Positions 7,433 to 14,786 of a DNA stretch of 14,786 bases are shown here, one piece after another. Under the pieces are notes generated by a model. It worked only from the letters and a program-made list of their open reading frames with translations, did not search any database and was not told the origin of the DNA. Source of the stretch: Paracoccus sp. (in: a-proteobacteria) (lineage in GTDB: Bacteria > Pseudomonadota > Alphaproteobacteria > Rhodobacterales > Rhodobacteraceae). The DNA lies in NCBI GenBank assembly GCA_018056045.1, contig JAGPGI010000024.1:1-14786 (forward strand), given 5' to 3'. Position 1 is the first letter of the stretch. The number at the start of each line of letters is the position of its first letter. Both the position numbers and the translations under genes were made by a program.

Positions 7433-9913
7433 GTGACTTCTGAGACGACCGATAATGGCACCCGGCCGGCTGCGGGCATGATGGCACGAGTGCGCGCCAC
7501 CATGCCCTATCTGATCGCATTGCTGCTGTTCGGGGCCGGTATCTTTGCGCTGTATCGGCTGCTGGCGCCGGTCGATATCCGCATGCTCGCCCTGCAGATC
7601 CAGTCTACGCCATGGCAAGTGGTCAGTCTCGCGATGCTGACCAGCCTTGCCGGCTATCTGTGTCTGGCGGGCTATGACTGGTCGGCGCTGCACCATATCG
7701 GCAAGCCCTTGCCGGTGCCGGTCGTGCTCAGCGGCGGCTTTCTGGCCTATGCCTTTGGCAACACCATCGGCCTGACCGCCGTATCCGGGGCGGCGGTGCG
7801 CTGGCGGCTCTATTCCGGGCTGGGGCTGGACGGCTATGACATTGCCGCGGTCTCGACCTTCACCGCCATGGCCTTCGGAGTGGCGGTCACGCTGGTCGGG
7901 CTGGCGGCGCTGGCCGTTCACCCGGCGGCGCTGGCATCGTTCCTGCCGCTCAGCGCGAGCAGCGTGCGGCTGCAGGCCATCGGCGCCATCCTTATCGTCG
8001 TGCTGCCGCTGCTCTGGGCGTCGATGAGCCGGCGCCAGCTCAGGATTGGGCGCTTTACGCTGACCGCGCCCTCGCCATCGACGCTGGTGGTGCAATTGCT
8101 GATCAGCCTTGGCGATATCGCGCTGTCGGCGCTGACGCTGTATCTGCTTCTGCCTGCGGGGGGGCCGGATTTCCTGACCTTCCTGCCGATCTTTGCCGCC
8201 GCGACCATGGCTGGTGTTCTCAGCCACGTGCCCGGCGGCGTCGGCGTGTTCGAGACGATCATCATTGCCGCCCTGCCGGCCACGGCCGGGATCGAGCAGA
8301 TCGCGGCGGCGTTGCTGCTCTACCGGCTGATCTATTATCTGGTTCCCTTCGCGCTGGCGCTGGTGCTGCTGTCGCTTTTCGAGGTCTGGCGCGCCATTGG
8401 CGGGCGCAGCCGCCATCCGCGCCTTGACCGGCTGTTCAGCGCAACCGAGCCCGCCTTCCGCGCGGTCGAGCCGGCGGCGCCGCTGCTGCTGGCGATCATG
8501 GTCTTTGGCTCTGGCATGTGGATGTCGCTCTCGGCGCTGCTGCCGCCGGTCACGCAGGCGGCTCAGGCGGCCGAGGCCTTCTTTCCACTGGCTTTCATCG
8601 AGGGCTCGGCGCTGCTGTCGAGCGCCCTTGGCGCGCTGCTGATCGTGCTGTCCCTGGGCCTTGTGCGGCGCAGCCTTGGCGCGTTCTGGCTGACCATCGC
8701 GACCATGCTGGCCGGGGCCGCGGTCACGGTCCTGCAGCAGACCGAAACCGAACAGGCCGTGACCCTGCTCGTGGGCGTCGCCATCCTGTGGCCGTTCCGC
8801 AATGCCTTTCACCAGCGTTCGCTGCTGACCCATTCGGCGATGACGCCGGGCTGGATCGCCTTGCTGGCGGCGGGGATATTCAGCGTCGGCTTCGTGCTGT
8901 TCTTTGCGCATAAAAGCACACCCTATGCGCATGAGCTCTGGTGGCAGTTCGCGACTGACGCCAATGCGCCGCGCGCGTTGCGTTCGGGGCTGCTGATCAG
9001 CCTGCTGATCGGCGCGGGATCGCTGCTCTTGCTGCTGCGCGCGCCGCGTTTCCGCCCCACCCCCCCGGATGCCGAGACGCTGGCCATCGCCCGCCGCATA
9101 ACCGCGACCAGCGGCGACGCGGATGCGGGGTTCGTGCTGACCGGCGACAAGACGATCATGCTGTCGGACGACCGCAAGGCCTTCGTGATGTTTGGCGTCT
9201 CTGGCGCGTCATGGCTGGCGCTTGGCGGCCCGGTGGGCGAGACCGAGGCCGCCGAGGAAATCGCCTATACCTTCGTCGACGCGGCGCGCCGCAGCGGCGC
9301 GCGCCCGGTCTTTTATCAGGTCGGCCCCGAATCCGTGCCGCTGATGCTGGATCTGGGCATGACGCTGCACAAGATGGGCGAAAAGGCGATGGTCGACCTG
9401 ACGCGCTTTTCGCTCGAGGGTCCGGCACGCAAGAAGCTGCGCACCGCCCATGCCCGCGCCGGGCGCGACGGGCTGACGCTGGAGCTGTCGATGCCGCCGC
9501 ATGATCCGGCGCTGATGGCGCAACTGCGGGGCGTCTCGGATGCCTGGCTGACCAGCAAGAAATCCCGCGAAAAGGGCTTTTCGGTCGGCCGCTTCGACCC
9601 CGTGTGGCTGAACCACTGGCCGATTGCGCTGGTGCGCTGTCACGGCGATCTGGTCGCCTTCGCCAATCTTCTGGTCACCAGCGACCACAGGATCGCCAGC
9701 GTCGATCTGATGCGCCATTCCGGCGACGCGCCCACCGGCGCCATGGAGTTCCTGTTTACCGAACTGATGCTGCAACTCAGGGCGCGGGGCTTCAGCCGCA
9801 TTTCGCTGGGCATGGCGCCGCTGTCGGGCCTGTCGGCAGAGCGCAGCCGCAGGCTCTGGGACCGGTTCGGCTCGCTGATCTATCGCCATGGCGGCGCCTT
9901 CTACAATTTCTAG
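7433..9913 (+). CDS. mprF: MprF-type bifunctional aminoacyl-phosphatidylglycerol synthase/flippase, truncated by TAG
   Basis: An 826-residue open frame. The N-terminal half is a multi-pass membrane flippase domain with family motifs GNTIGLTAVSGAAVRWR (about residues 109-125) and SHVPGGVGVFE (264-274). More membrane helices follow to about residue 535. The cytosolic DUF2156 domain starts near 540 and transfers an amino acid (lysine or alanine, not readable here) from tRNA to phosphatidylglycerol. The modified lipid lowers membrane negative charge and protects against cationic peptides. The domain stops abruptly after HGGAFYNF at a TAG; codons beyond it in the same frame continue as a typical MprF tail. 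I chose GTG at 7433 because GAAGGG (7421-7426) lies 6 bases upstream and the longer frame does not look coding. ATG at 7478 is an alternative. Loss of the tail probably impairs synthase activity while leaving the flippase (inference). Confidence 0.88.
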   Translation: MTSETTDNGTRPAAGMMARVRATMPYLIALLLFGAGIFALYRLLAPVDIRMLALQIQSTPWQVVSLAMLTSLAGYLCLAGYDWSALHHIGKPLPVPVVLSGGFLAYAFGNTIGLTAVSGAAVRWRLYSGLGLDGYDIAAVSTFTAMAFGVAVTLVGLAALAVHPAALASFLPLSASSVRLQAIGAILIVVLPLLWASMSRRQLRIGRFTLTAPSPSTLVVQLLISLGDIALSALTLYLLLPAGGPDFLTFLPIFAAATMAGVLSHVPGGVGVFETIIIAALPATAGIEQIAAALLLYRLIYYLVPFALALVLLSLFEVWRAIGGRSRHPRLDRLFSATEPAFRAVEPAAPLLLAIMVFGSGMWMSLSALLPPVTQAAQAAEAFFPLAFIEGSALLSSALGALLIVLSLGLVRRSLGAFWLTIATMLAGAAVTVLQQTETEQAVTLLVGVAILWPFRNAFHQRSLLTHSAMTPGWIALLAAGIFSVGFVLFFAHKSTPYAHELWWQFATDANAPRALRSGLLISLLIGAGSLLLLLRAPRFRPTPPDAETLAIARRITATSGDADAGFVLTGDKTIMLSDDRKAFVMFGVSGASWLALGGPVGETEAAEEIAYTFVDAARRSGARPVFYQVGPESVPLMLDLGMTLHKMGEKAMVDLTRFSLEGPARKKLRTAHARAGRDGLTLELSMPPHDPALMAQLRGVSDAWLTSKKSREKGFSVGRFDPVWLNHWPIALVRCHGDLVAFANLLVTSDHRIASVDLMRHSGDAPTGAMEFLFTELMLQLRARGFSRISLGMAPLSGLSAERSRRLWDRFGSLIYRHGGAFYNF

Positions 9914-10036
9914 GGGTTGCGGGCCTTCAAGGCCAAGTTCGACCCCGACTGGGTGCCGCATTATCTTGCCATGCCTTCGGGAATGCCGCCGCTGTTGCCG
10001 CTTGCCGACGCCACGCGCCGGATCGCCACCGCCTGA
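9914..10036 (+). pseudogene. mprF: Stranded C-terminal tail of MprF after the amber codon
   Basis: Directly after the TAG at 9911-9913, the same frame stays open for 40 codons to a TGA at 10034-10036. It begins GLRAFKAKFDPDWVPHYLA, which matches my recollection of the normal MprF ending, where FYNF is followed by Q or E and then GLRAFK. One substitution (CAG or GAG to TAG) explains the break, giving an ancestral protein of about 867 residues. There is no start codon with a ribosome site for separate translation. Confidence 0.85.
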
Positions 10037-10051
10037 GACCAGGCGATCCGG
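10018..10051 (+). terminator. Hairpin spanning the ancestral mprF stop
   Basis: CCGGATCGCC (10018-10027) and GGCGATCCGG (10042-10051) form a perfect 10-bp stem around a 14-base loop that contains the TGA at 10034. No U-run follows, so intrinsic termination is uncertain. Its position at the downstream TGA rather than at the TAG agrees with the longer mprF being the original gene. Confidence 0.4.
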
Positions 10052-10304
10052 CATCCGGGCGCGGACCGGCCGTGGCCCTGATGTGAACCGGGCGCGATGA
10101 TCGCCCGCCGAGTCGGGCTTGCCGCGCGGCCATTCACGGTGCAGATGTTGGGGCAGCAGCCGTGGCCCCCGGGCCGCCCATCCCCCAGAATGCGGCTCTG
10201 GCCGGCGCGCGATCCGGCCCGGCAACGGTGCCGGATGCCCGCCGGGCCAAACCGGCATCATTCACGCAAGGCGGCGACCATTTCCGCCGACACAGGAGCA
10301 AGAC
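10052..10304 (+). promoter_or_regulatory. Leader region of gnd
   Basis: A GC-rich gap with no gene I can support. It contains an 8-bp inverted repeat (GGCCCGGC at 10216-10223, GCCGGGCC at 10241-10248) with a 17-base loop, which could be a leader hairpin or chance in GC-rich DNA. No clear promoter boxes are visible. The strong AGGAG (10294-10298) 6 bases before ATG fixes the gnd start. Confidence 0.3.
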
Positions 10305-11729
10305 ATGCAGAACGCACCCCATTTCGGCTTGATCGGTCTTGGCACCATGGGGGCGGCGCTTGCCCTGAACATCGCCGAAAACGGCTATCCGATCGCGGTC
10401 TTCAACCGCACCACCAGCGTGACCGACGCCTTCATCGCCTCGGCCGGTGATCTGGCAGCGCGGCTGACCCCGGCCAGAACGCTTGAGGAATTCGTCGCCG
10501 CGATCCGACCGCCGCGCGCCATCATCCTGATGGTGCCGGCCGGGCCGGTGGTGGACCAGCAGATCGCCCATCTGCGTCCGCTGCTCGAGGCAGGCGACCT
10601 GATCATCGACGCCGGCAACGCCAACTATACCGACACCGAGCGCCGGGCACAGGAAAGCCGCTCCGAGGTCTTTGATTTCATGGGCATCGGCGTCTCTGGC
10701 GGCGAGGAGGGCGCGCGCCATGGCCCTTCGATCATGGCCGGTGGCGACGCCGCACAGTGGCAGCGCATGGGACCGCTGCTGGAGGCGATTTCGGCCAAGT
10801 ATGACGGCGCGCCCTGTGCCGCACTGATGGGGCCGGGCGGGGCCGGGCATTTCGTGAAGATGGTCCATAACGGCATCGAATATGCCGACATGCAGATGAT
10901 CGCCGAGACCTACAGCCTGATGCGCGACGGCATGGGCTTTGACGCCACCCGCGTCGCCGAGACCTTCGAGGCCTGGAACAAGGGGCCGCTGGCCTCATAT
11001 CTGATCGAGATTTCGGGCAAGGTTGCCCGCGCCGTGGACCCGATCAGCGGCGCGCCGATACTGGACGTGATCCGCGATGCGGCCGGCCAGAAGGGCACCG
11101 GCCGCTGGACCGCCATCGAGGCGCAGCAGCTTGGCGTCGCCATCCCGGTGATCGAGGCGGCGGTGGGCGCGCGCAACCTTTCGGCGCGAATCGACAAGCG
11201 CGCCAAGGGCGCCGAGGTCTTTGGCGCCATGCCGCAGCCGCTGCCGGCGGGAGCGCTGGACAGCGCCGTGCTGGAACGCGCGCTGATCGCGGGCAAGATC
11301 CTGTGCTATGCGCAGGGCTTCGAGATGCTGGCACGCGCCGCGGCGCAGTTCTCATGGGACCTGCCGATGCCGACGATCGCGCGCATCTGGCGCAATGGCT
11401 GCATTATCCGCTCGGAAATGCTCAATGACATGGCCAGCGCGCTTGAGGCGACGCCGGGCGAGAACCTGATCTTTGCCAGCCCCTTCACCGCCATGCTGCA
11501 CGAGAATGAACCGGCGCTGCGCCAGACGGTGACCGCCGCGACCGCCGCCGGCATCGCGGTGCCGGCGCTGGCCTCGGGACTGTCATGGTTCGACACGATG
11601 CGGACGCCCCGGACGCCCGCGAACATGATCCAGGCCCAGCGGGATTTCTTTGGCGCGCATGGATATCAGCGCCTCGACGGCATCGACGCGCCGCATGGCC
11701 CTTGGTGGGCGCATTCGGCGGCGCAGTAG
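10305..11729 (+). CDS. gnd: 6-phosphogluconate dehydrogenase, decarboxylating
   Basis: A 474-residue full-length enzyme of the oxidative pentose phosphate pathway. It converts 6-phosphogluconate to ribulose 5-phosphate plus CO2 with reduction of NADP+. The Rossmann motif is GLGTMG (11-16), with NRTTS (34-38) placed to bind the NADP 2'-phosphate. The substrate loop SGGEEGARHGPSIM is at 131-144. The catalytic segment FVKMVHNGIEY (183-193) gives K185, N189 and E192. GTGRWT appears later as expected, and the C-terminal QRDFFGAHGYQRLD is typical. AGGAG lies 6 bases before ATG; the frame extends further upstream, but only this start gives a family-like N-terminus. It is cytoplasmic, a dimer in the family, and intact. 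A convergent symporter gene follows. Confidence 0.97.
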   Translation: MQNAPHFGLIGLGTMGAALALNIAENGYPIAVFNRTTSVTDAFIASAGDLAARLTPARTLEEFVAAIRPPRAIILMVPAGPVVDQQIAHLRPLLEAGDLIIDAGNANYTDTERRAQESRSEVFDFMGIGVSGGEEGARHGPSIMAGGDAAQWQRMGPLLEAISAKYDGAPCAALMGPGGAGHFVKMVHNGIEYADMQMIAETYSLMRDGMGFDATRVAETFEAWNKGPLASYLIEISGKVARAVDPISGAPILDVIRDAAGQKGTGRWTAIEAQQLGVAIPVIEAAVGARNLSARIDKRAKGAEVFGAMPQPLPAGALDSAVLERALIAGKILCYAQGFEMLARAAAQFSWDLPMPTIARIWRNGCIIRSEMLNDMASALEATPGENLIFASPFTAMLHENEPALRQTVTAATAAGIAVPALASGLSWFDTMRTPRTPANMIQAQRDFFGAHGYQRLDGIDAPHGPWWAHSAAQ

Positions 11730-11742
11730 ATCCCTGGCTGAT

Positions 11743-11769
11743 CCCGGCGCCACCGATCGCGGCGCCGGG
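11743..11769. terminator. Hairpin between convergent gnd and symporter genes
   Basis: A perfect 9-bp stem (CCCGGCGCC at 11743-11751, GGCGCCGGG at 11761-11769) with a 9-base loop sits between the two stops (11729 and 11778). No T-run follows on either strand, so it may act with Rho or only stabilise 3' ends. Confidence 0.5.
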
Positions 11770-11777
11770 CCCTGACC

Positions 11778-13130
11778 CTAGCGGTTCGCCGGATCGTTGA
11801 AATAGTCGCGGGTCAGCTTGATGATCACCGGCGACAGCAGCAAGAGCGAGATCAGGTTCGGAATCGCCATCAGCGCGTTCAGCGTGTCGGCCACCAGCCA
11901 GGCAAAATCCAGGCTGAGCGTGGCACCAAAGAAGACGGCGACGGTCCACAGCACCCGGAACGGCTTTTCCGCCACCGTGCCGACAAGGAACTCCCAGCAT
12001 TTCTCGGAGTAATAGGCCCAGCCGAGGATGGTGGTGAACGCGAACAGCGCCAGCGAGACGGTCAGCAGATAGGCGCCATAGCCGGGCAGCGCGGTCTCGA
12101 ACGCGGCCGAGGACAGGACCGCCCCGGTCTCGCCCGTGGACCAGACCCCGGTGACCATGATCGCAAGGCCGGTCAGCGTGCAGATGATGATGGTGTCGAT
12201 AAAGGTGCCCATCATCCCGACCACGCCCGAAAAGACCGGATCCGCGGTCGAGCCTGCCGCCTGCGCGATCCCCGCCGTGCCCAGCCCCGCCTCGTTCGAG
12301 AAGATGCCGCGCGCCACGCCGCGCTGAAGTGCCATCAGCACCGTAGCCCCAAGGAAGCCGCCCGCCGCCGCCGTGCCGGTAAAGGCATCCGAGATGATCA
12401 TCGCGAAGGCCGACGGGATATTCCTGGCGAAAACGATCAGGATGATGACGACGCAGACCAGATAAAAGGTCGCCATGAAGGGCACGATCTTTTCGGCGAC
12501 AGCACCGATGCGCTTGATCCCGCCCAGAATGACCAGCCCGGTCAGGACGGTCAGGGCGAGGCCTGTGATCCAGGTATCGACGCCGAACGCGCCCTCGATG
12601 GCGGTGGCGATGCCATTGGCCTGGACCATGTTGCCGATGCCAAAGCCGGCCAGCCCGCCAAAGACGGCGAATGCGGTCCCGAGCCAGTGCCAGTGCTGCG
12701 CCAGACCGTTCTTGATCGCATACATCGGGCCGCCTGCATGTTCGCCCTTGTCATCGACCTCGCGGTATTTCACCGCCACCACGACTTCGGCGTATTTCGT
12801 CGCCATGCCGACAAAGGCCGTCACCCACATCCAGAACAGCGCCCCCGGCCCGCCAAAGGCGATGGCGGTGGCGACGCCGGCGATATTGCCGGTGCCGATG
12901 GTTGCCGAAAGCGCCGTCATCAGCGCCGCATAGGGGGTGATTTCGCCCTCGGCCGCCGCGCCGGGGGTGCGGCTTTTCCAGATCATCCGGAAACCGTAGG
13001 CGACCTTGCGGATCGGCATGAAGCCAAGGCACAACTGCAGATAGAAGCCGGTTCCGATGATCAGCACAATCATCGGGATCCCCCAGACAATGCCGTTCAG
13101 CCATGTGAACAAGGCGTGGATCGTTTCCAT
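11778..13130 (-). CDS. AGCS-family sodium:alanine/glycine symporter
   Basis: A 450-residue inner-membrane transporter with about ten or eleven hydrophobic segments. Family signatures are IGTGNIAGVATAIAFGGPG (78-96), and GVARGIFSNEAGLGTA (271-286), the second being the hallmark of AGCS/DAACS-type sodium:amino-acid carriers. It should import alanine or glycine with Na+; the exact substrate is inference. I place the start at 13130 (METIHALF) because GGAGGGG (13144-13138 on the minus strand) precedes it and the longer frame upstream is a shadow of the neighbouring SnoaL-like gene. The protein begins and ends as expected and no lesion is seen. It is monocistronic, divergent from the SnoaL cassette. 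Confidence 0.95.
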   Translation of the reverse strand: METIHALFTWLNGIVWGIPMIVLIIGTGFYLQLCLGFMPIRKVAYGFRMIWKSRTPGAAAEGEITPYAALMTALSATIGTGNIAGVATAIAFGGPGALFWMWVTAFVGMATKYAEVVVAVKYREVDDKGEHAGGPMYAIKNGLAQHWHWLGTAFAVFGGLAGFGIGNMVQANGIATAIEGAFGVDTWITGLALTVLTGLVILGGIKRIGAVAEKIVPFMATFYLVCVVIILIVFARNIPSAFAMIISDAFTGTAAAGGFLGATVLMALQRGVARGIFSNEAGLGTAGIAQAAGSTADPVFSGVVGMMGTFIDTIIICTLTGLAIMVTGVWSTGETGAVLSSAAFETALPGYGAYLLTVSLALFAFTTILGWAYYSEKCWEFLVGTVAEKPFRVLWTVAVFFGATLSLDFAWLVADTLNALMAIPNLISLLLLSPVIIKLTRDYFNDPANR

Positions 13131-13331
13131 GTGATGGCCCCTCCGTGTTGTTGTCATTGCCGTTATCACGCGACGACAGCACAGGCACCTGATGATTTCA
13201 ATGGAATGCTCCGGCCGGCGCCGGTGCGGACCGCCTCCGGCAGAGCCGGCGGCACGGCGCGAAGCCGCGATGATCTGGTTGAGATGACCACCGATCCGAC
13301 CTAGACCATGACAAACCGCAAGGAGCCACCG
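13131..13331. promoter_or_regulatory. Divergent promoter region, symporter and SnoaL cassette
   Basis: A 201-base gap that must hold promoters for both directions. The best minus-strand candidates (a TGATAA patch) do not pair with a good -35 box, so I assign none. A CCGG-rich stretch (about 13210-13260) can fold into several competing hairpins. An in-frame ATG at 13308 precedes the chosen SnoaL start but lacks a ribosome site. Confidence 0.25.
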
Positions 13332-13733
13332 ATGGATACCAAAGCCCTGATCGCCGCCTATTACGACGCCTTCAATGCCGGGCGCACCGACGAGATGCTG
13401 ACCTATCTGCATGACCAGATCGAGCATCACGTCAATGAAGGCGGCATCCGGCGCGGCAAGGAAAAATTCGCCGAATTCAACGCCCATATGACCCGCAGCT
13501 ATCGCGAGACCCTGACCGATATCGTCATCTTCGCCAATGAGGCCGGTGACCGGGCGGCGGCGGAATTCGTGGTCAACGGCACCTATCTGGCCACCGATGA
13601 GGGCCTGCCCGAAGCGCGCGGCCAGAAATACGTCCTGCCCGCCGGCACCTTTTTTACCATCCGCGACGGCAAGATTGCGCGGGTGACGACCTATTACAAT
13701 CTTGCCGACTGGATGCGGCAGGTCGGCGCGTGA
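13332..13733 (+). CDS. SnoaL/NTF2-like (ketosteroid isomerase-related) protein
   Basis: A 133-residue single-domain protein with the alpha+beta cone layout of the NTF2 superfamily. The N-terminal helix ALIAAYYDAFNAGRTDEML is followed by a strand with EHHVNEGG and RRGKEKFAEF. The typical ending is FFTIRDGKIARVTTYYNLADWMRQ. It resembles the steroid delta-isomerase-related group, but isomerase activity is not shown; such proteins can be isomerases, hydrolases or binding proteins. AGGAG (13321-13325) lies 6 bases before ATG 13332 and decides the start over ATG 13308. Its TGA overlaps the GTG of the following acetyltransferase gene as GTGA, so it is first in a coupled three-gene cassette. Confidence 0.88.
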   Translation: MDTKALIAAYYDAFNAGRTDEMLTYLHDQIEHHVNEGGIRRGKEKFAEFNAHMTRSYRETLTDIVIFANEAGDRAAAEFVVNGTYLATDEGLPEARGQKYVLPAGTFFTIRDGKIARVTTYYNLADWMRQVGA

Positions 13734-14311
13734 TCCAGACGCGCATCCTGACCGGCAATGCCGTCGGCGAGGTTCTGGACGATCTGGCCCGGCTGCGGAT
13801 CGCGGTGTTTCGCGACTGGCCCTATCTCTATGACGGCGATGTCGCCTATGAGCGCGATTACCTGACCGCCTATCAGTCGCCCGGCGCGGTGGTGGTCGCG
13901 GCCTATGACGGCGCGCGCATGGTCGGCGCCGCCACCGGCGCCCCGATGGCGGATCACGCCAAGGACTTCGCCGCTGCCTTCGCCGCCCGGCCCGAGCCGC
14001 TGGAGCAGATCTTTTACTGCGCCGAATCCGTGCTGCTGCCCGAATATCGCGGCCATGGTCTGGGCCATGCGTTTTTCGACGGACGCGAGGCGCAGGGCCG
14101 CGCGCTGGGGCATCGCTACAGCGCCTTTTGCAGCGTCATCCGGCCGGCGGATCACCCGCTGCGTCCGGCGGATTATCGCCCCCTCGACGGGTTCTGGAGG
14201 AAACGCGGCTACGCCCCCCTGCCCGGTGTCATCGCGGGCTTTGACTGGAAGGATATCGACGCGCCCGCCCAGACCCGCAAGGAGCTGCAATTCTGGATGA
14301 AACCGCTATGA
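13730..14311 (+). CDS. GNAT family N-acetyltransferase
   Basis: A 193-residue acetyl-CoA-dependent acyltransferase. The acetyl-CoA pyrophosphate loop is clear in ESVLLPEYRGHGLGHAFF (99-116), with RGHGLG at 107-112. The preceding strand ends in an acidic YCAES, and the FWRKRGY motif near residue 155-165 is the usual late GNAT element. The acceptor substrate is unknown. It starts with GTG overlapping the SnoaL stop by four bases (GTGA) and ends with TGA overlapping the next ATG (ATGA), so translation is probably coupled on both sides. There is no strong ribosome site of its own. Confidence 0.92.
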   Translation: MIQTRILTGNAVGEVLDDLARLRIAVFRDWPYLYDGDVAYERDYLTAYQSPGAVVVAAYDGARMVGAATGAPMADHAKDFAAAFAARPEPLEQIFYCAESVLLPEYRGHGLGHAFFDGREAQGRALGHRYSAFCSVIRPADHPLRPADYRPLDGFWRKRGYAPLPGVIAGFDWKDIDAPAQTRKELQFWMKPL

Positions 14312-14786
14312 CACATCTCGTCAGGATCGCCGCCGCTGCCTATCCATTTGAATGGTTTGACGATTTCGACGCCTATCGCGCCAAGATCACAGAATGGGTC
14401 GCAGAGGCCGCCGATTGCGACCTGCTGGTATTCCCCGAATATGGCGCGATGGAGCTGGCCTCGCTTGGCGGGCGCGCGGTCGCCTCCGATCTTGAGGCAT
14501 CCCTGCACGAGGTCGCCCGCCATGAACCCGCCCGCGACGCGCTGCATGCGGAACTGGCCGCGCGTCATGGCGTCCATATCCTTGCCGCCTCCGGCCCGCA
14601 TTTCGAAGGCCAGCGCCCGGTCAACCGCGCCGTGCTTTACGGCCCGCAAGGCCGCATCGGCCATCAGGACAAGCAGATCATGACCCGGTTCGAGCGCGAG
14701 GACTGGAATGTCATCGGCGCCCCCGGCCTGCGGGTGTTCGACACCGCCGTCGGACGCATTGGCGTGCTGATCTGCTATGACGCCGA
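14308..14786 (+). CDS. Carbon-nitrogen (nitrilase superfamily) hydrolase, 3' end off the window
   Basis: The first 159 residues are present. All three catalytic residues of the superfamily are visible: E44 in LLVFPEYG, K122 in HQDKQIMTRFE and C156 in GVLICYDA. The family cleaves non-peptide C-N bonds of amides, carbamoyl groups or nitriles in the cytoplasm. The FPEYG form suggests an amidase-like branch rather than a true nitrilase, but the substrate cannot be told. ATG overlaps the GNAT stop as ATGA. Together with the SnoaL-like and GNAT genes it forms one cassette that may process a small amide or amine (inference). Confidence 0.93.
   Translation, partial: MTHLVRIAAAAYPFEWFDDFDAYRAKITEWVAEAADCDLLVFPEYGAMELASLGGRAVASDLEASLHEVARHEPARDALHAELAARHGVHILAASGPHFEGQRPVNRAVLYGPQGRIGHQDKQIMTRFEREDWNVIGAPGLRVFDTAVGRIGVLICYDA

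Noticed and set aside
7415..8932. 505-codon minus-strand open frame opposite mprF
   Set aside because: Arginine- and glutamine-rich low-complexity translation antisense to recognisable membrane-protein sequence; no ribosome site.
9911..9913. TAG read as pyrrolysine
   Set aside because: No pyl genes are in view and MprF is not a pyrrolysine protein; a substitution is far simpler.
10216..10248. Inverted repeat upstream of gnd as a riboswitch
   Set aside because: Only one 8-bp stem with a 17-base loop in very GC-rich DNA; no known aptamer pattern is recognisable.
13131..13487. N-terminal extension of the AGCS symporter on the minus strand
   Set aside because: The extension overlaps the SnoaL-like gene antisense, and the family N-terminus with ribosome site begins at 13130.

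Overview
The window looks like a chromosomal segment of a high-GC alphaproteobacterium. Codon use is strongly GC-ending, Shine-Dalgarno sites are strong, and gene content fits the Rhodobacterales; Paracoccus or a close relative is my inference from protein style, not from a search. I see no rRNA, tRNA, CRISPR, insertion sequence or phage gene.

Layout, left to right. (1) A YcaC-like isochorismatase-family hydrolase runs off the left edge on the minus strand, divergent from a full-length pirin gene. (2) A bidirectional hairpin separates pirin from a convergent DUF4239 (bestrophin-like) membrane protein. (3) A minus-strand efflux operon holds a periplasmic adaptor (372 aa) followed 3 bases later by an HAE1/AcrB-type RND pump. 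The pump frame is broken after residue 127 at a run of four G. It ends in a good rho-independent terminator. (4) Divergent from it, after a 555-base gap, lies a plus-strand mprF-type gene (flippase plus DUF2156 aminoacyl-phosphatidylglycerol synthase). An in-frame TAG cuts it 40 codons before what looks like its original stop. (5) gnd (6-phosphogluconate dehydrogenase) is convergent with an AGCS sodium:alanine/glycine symporter. (6) A tightly overlapping plus-strand cassette of a SnoaL/NTF2-like protein, a GNAT acetyltransferase and a nitrilase-family hydrolase runs off the right edge.

The central theme is envelope defence. The efflux pump and MprF are neighbours read from a shared intergenic region, and each carries one small lesion in otherwise well-conserved coding sequence. 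The lesions could be true recent inactivation, recoding, or sequence error; raw reads or an independent isolate would decide. The most system-like unknown is the SnoaL-GNAT-nitrilase cassette, whose 4-base overlaps imply coordinated production of three small-molecule enzymes of unknown substrate. The remaining genes are ordinary metabolism and transport.
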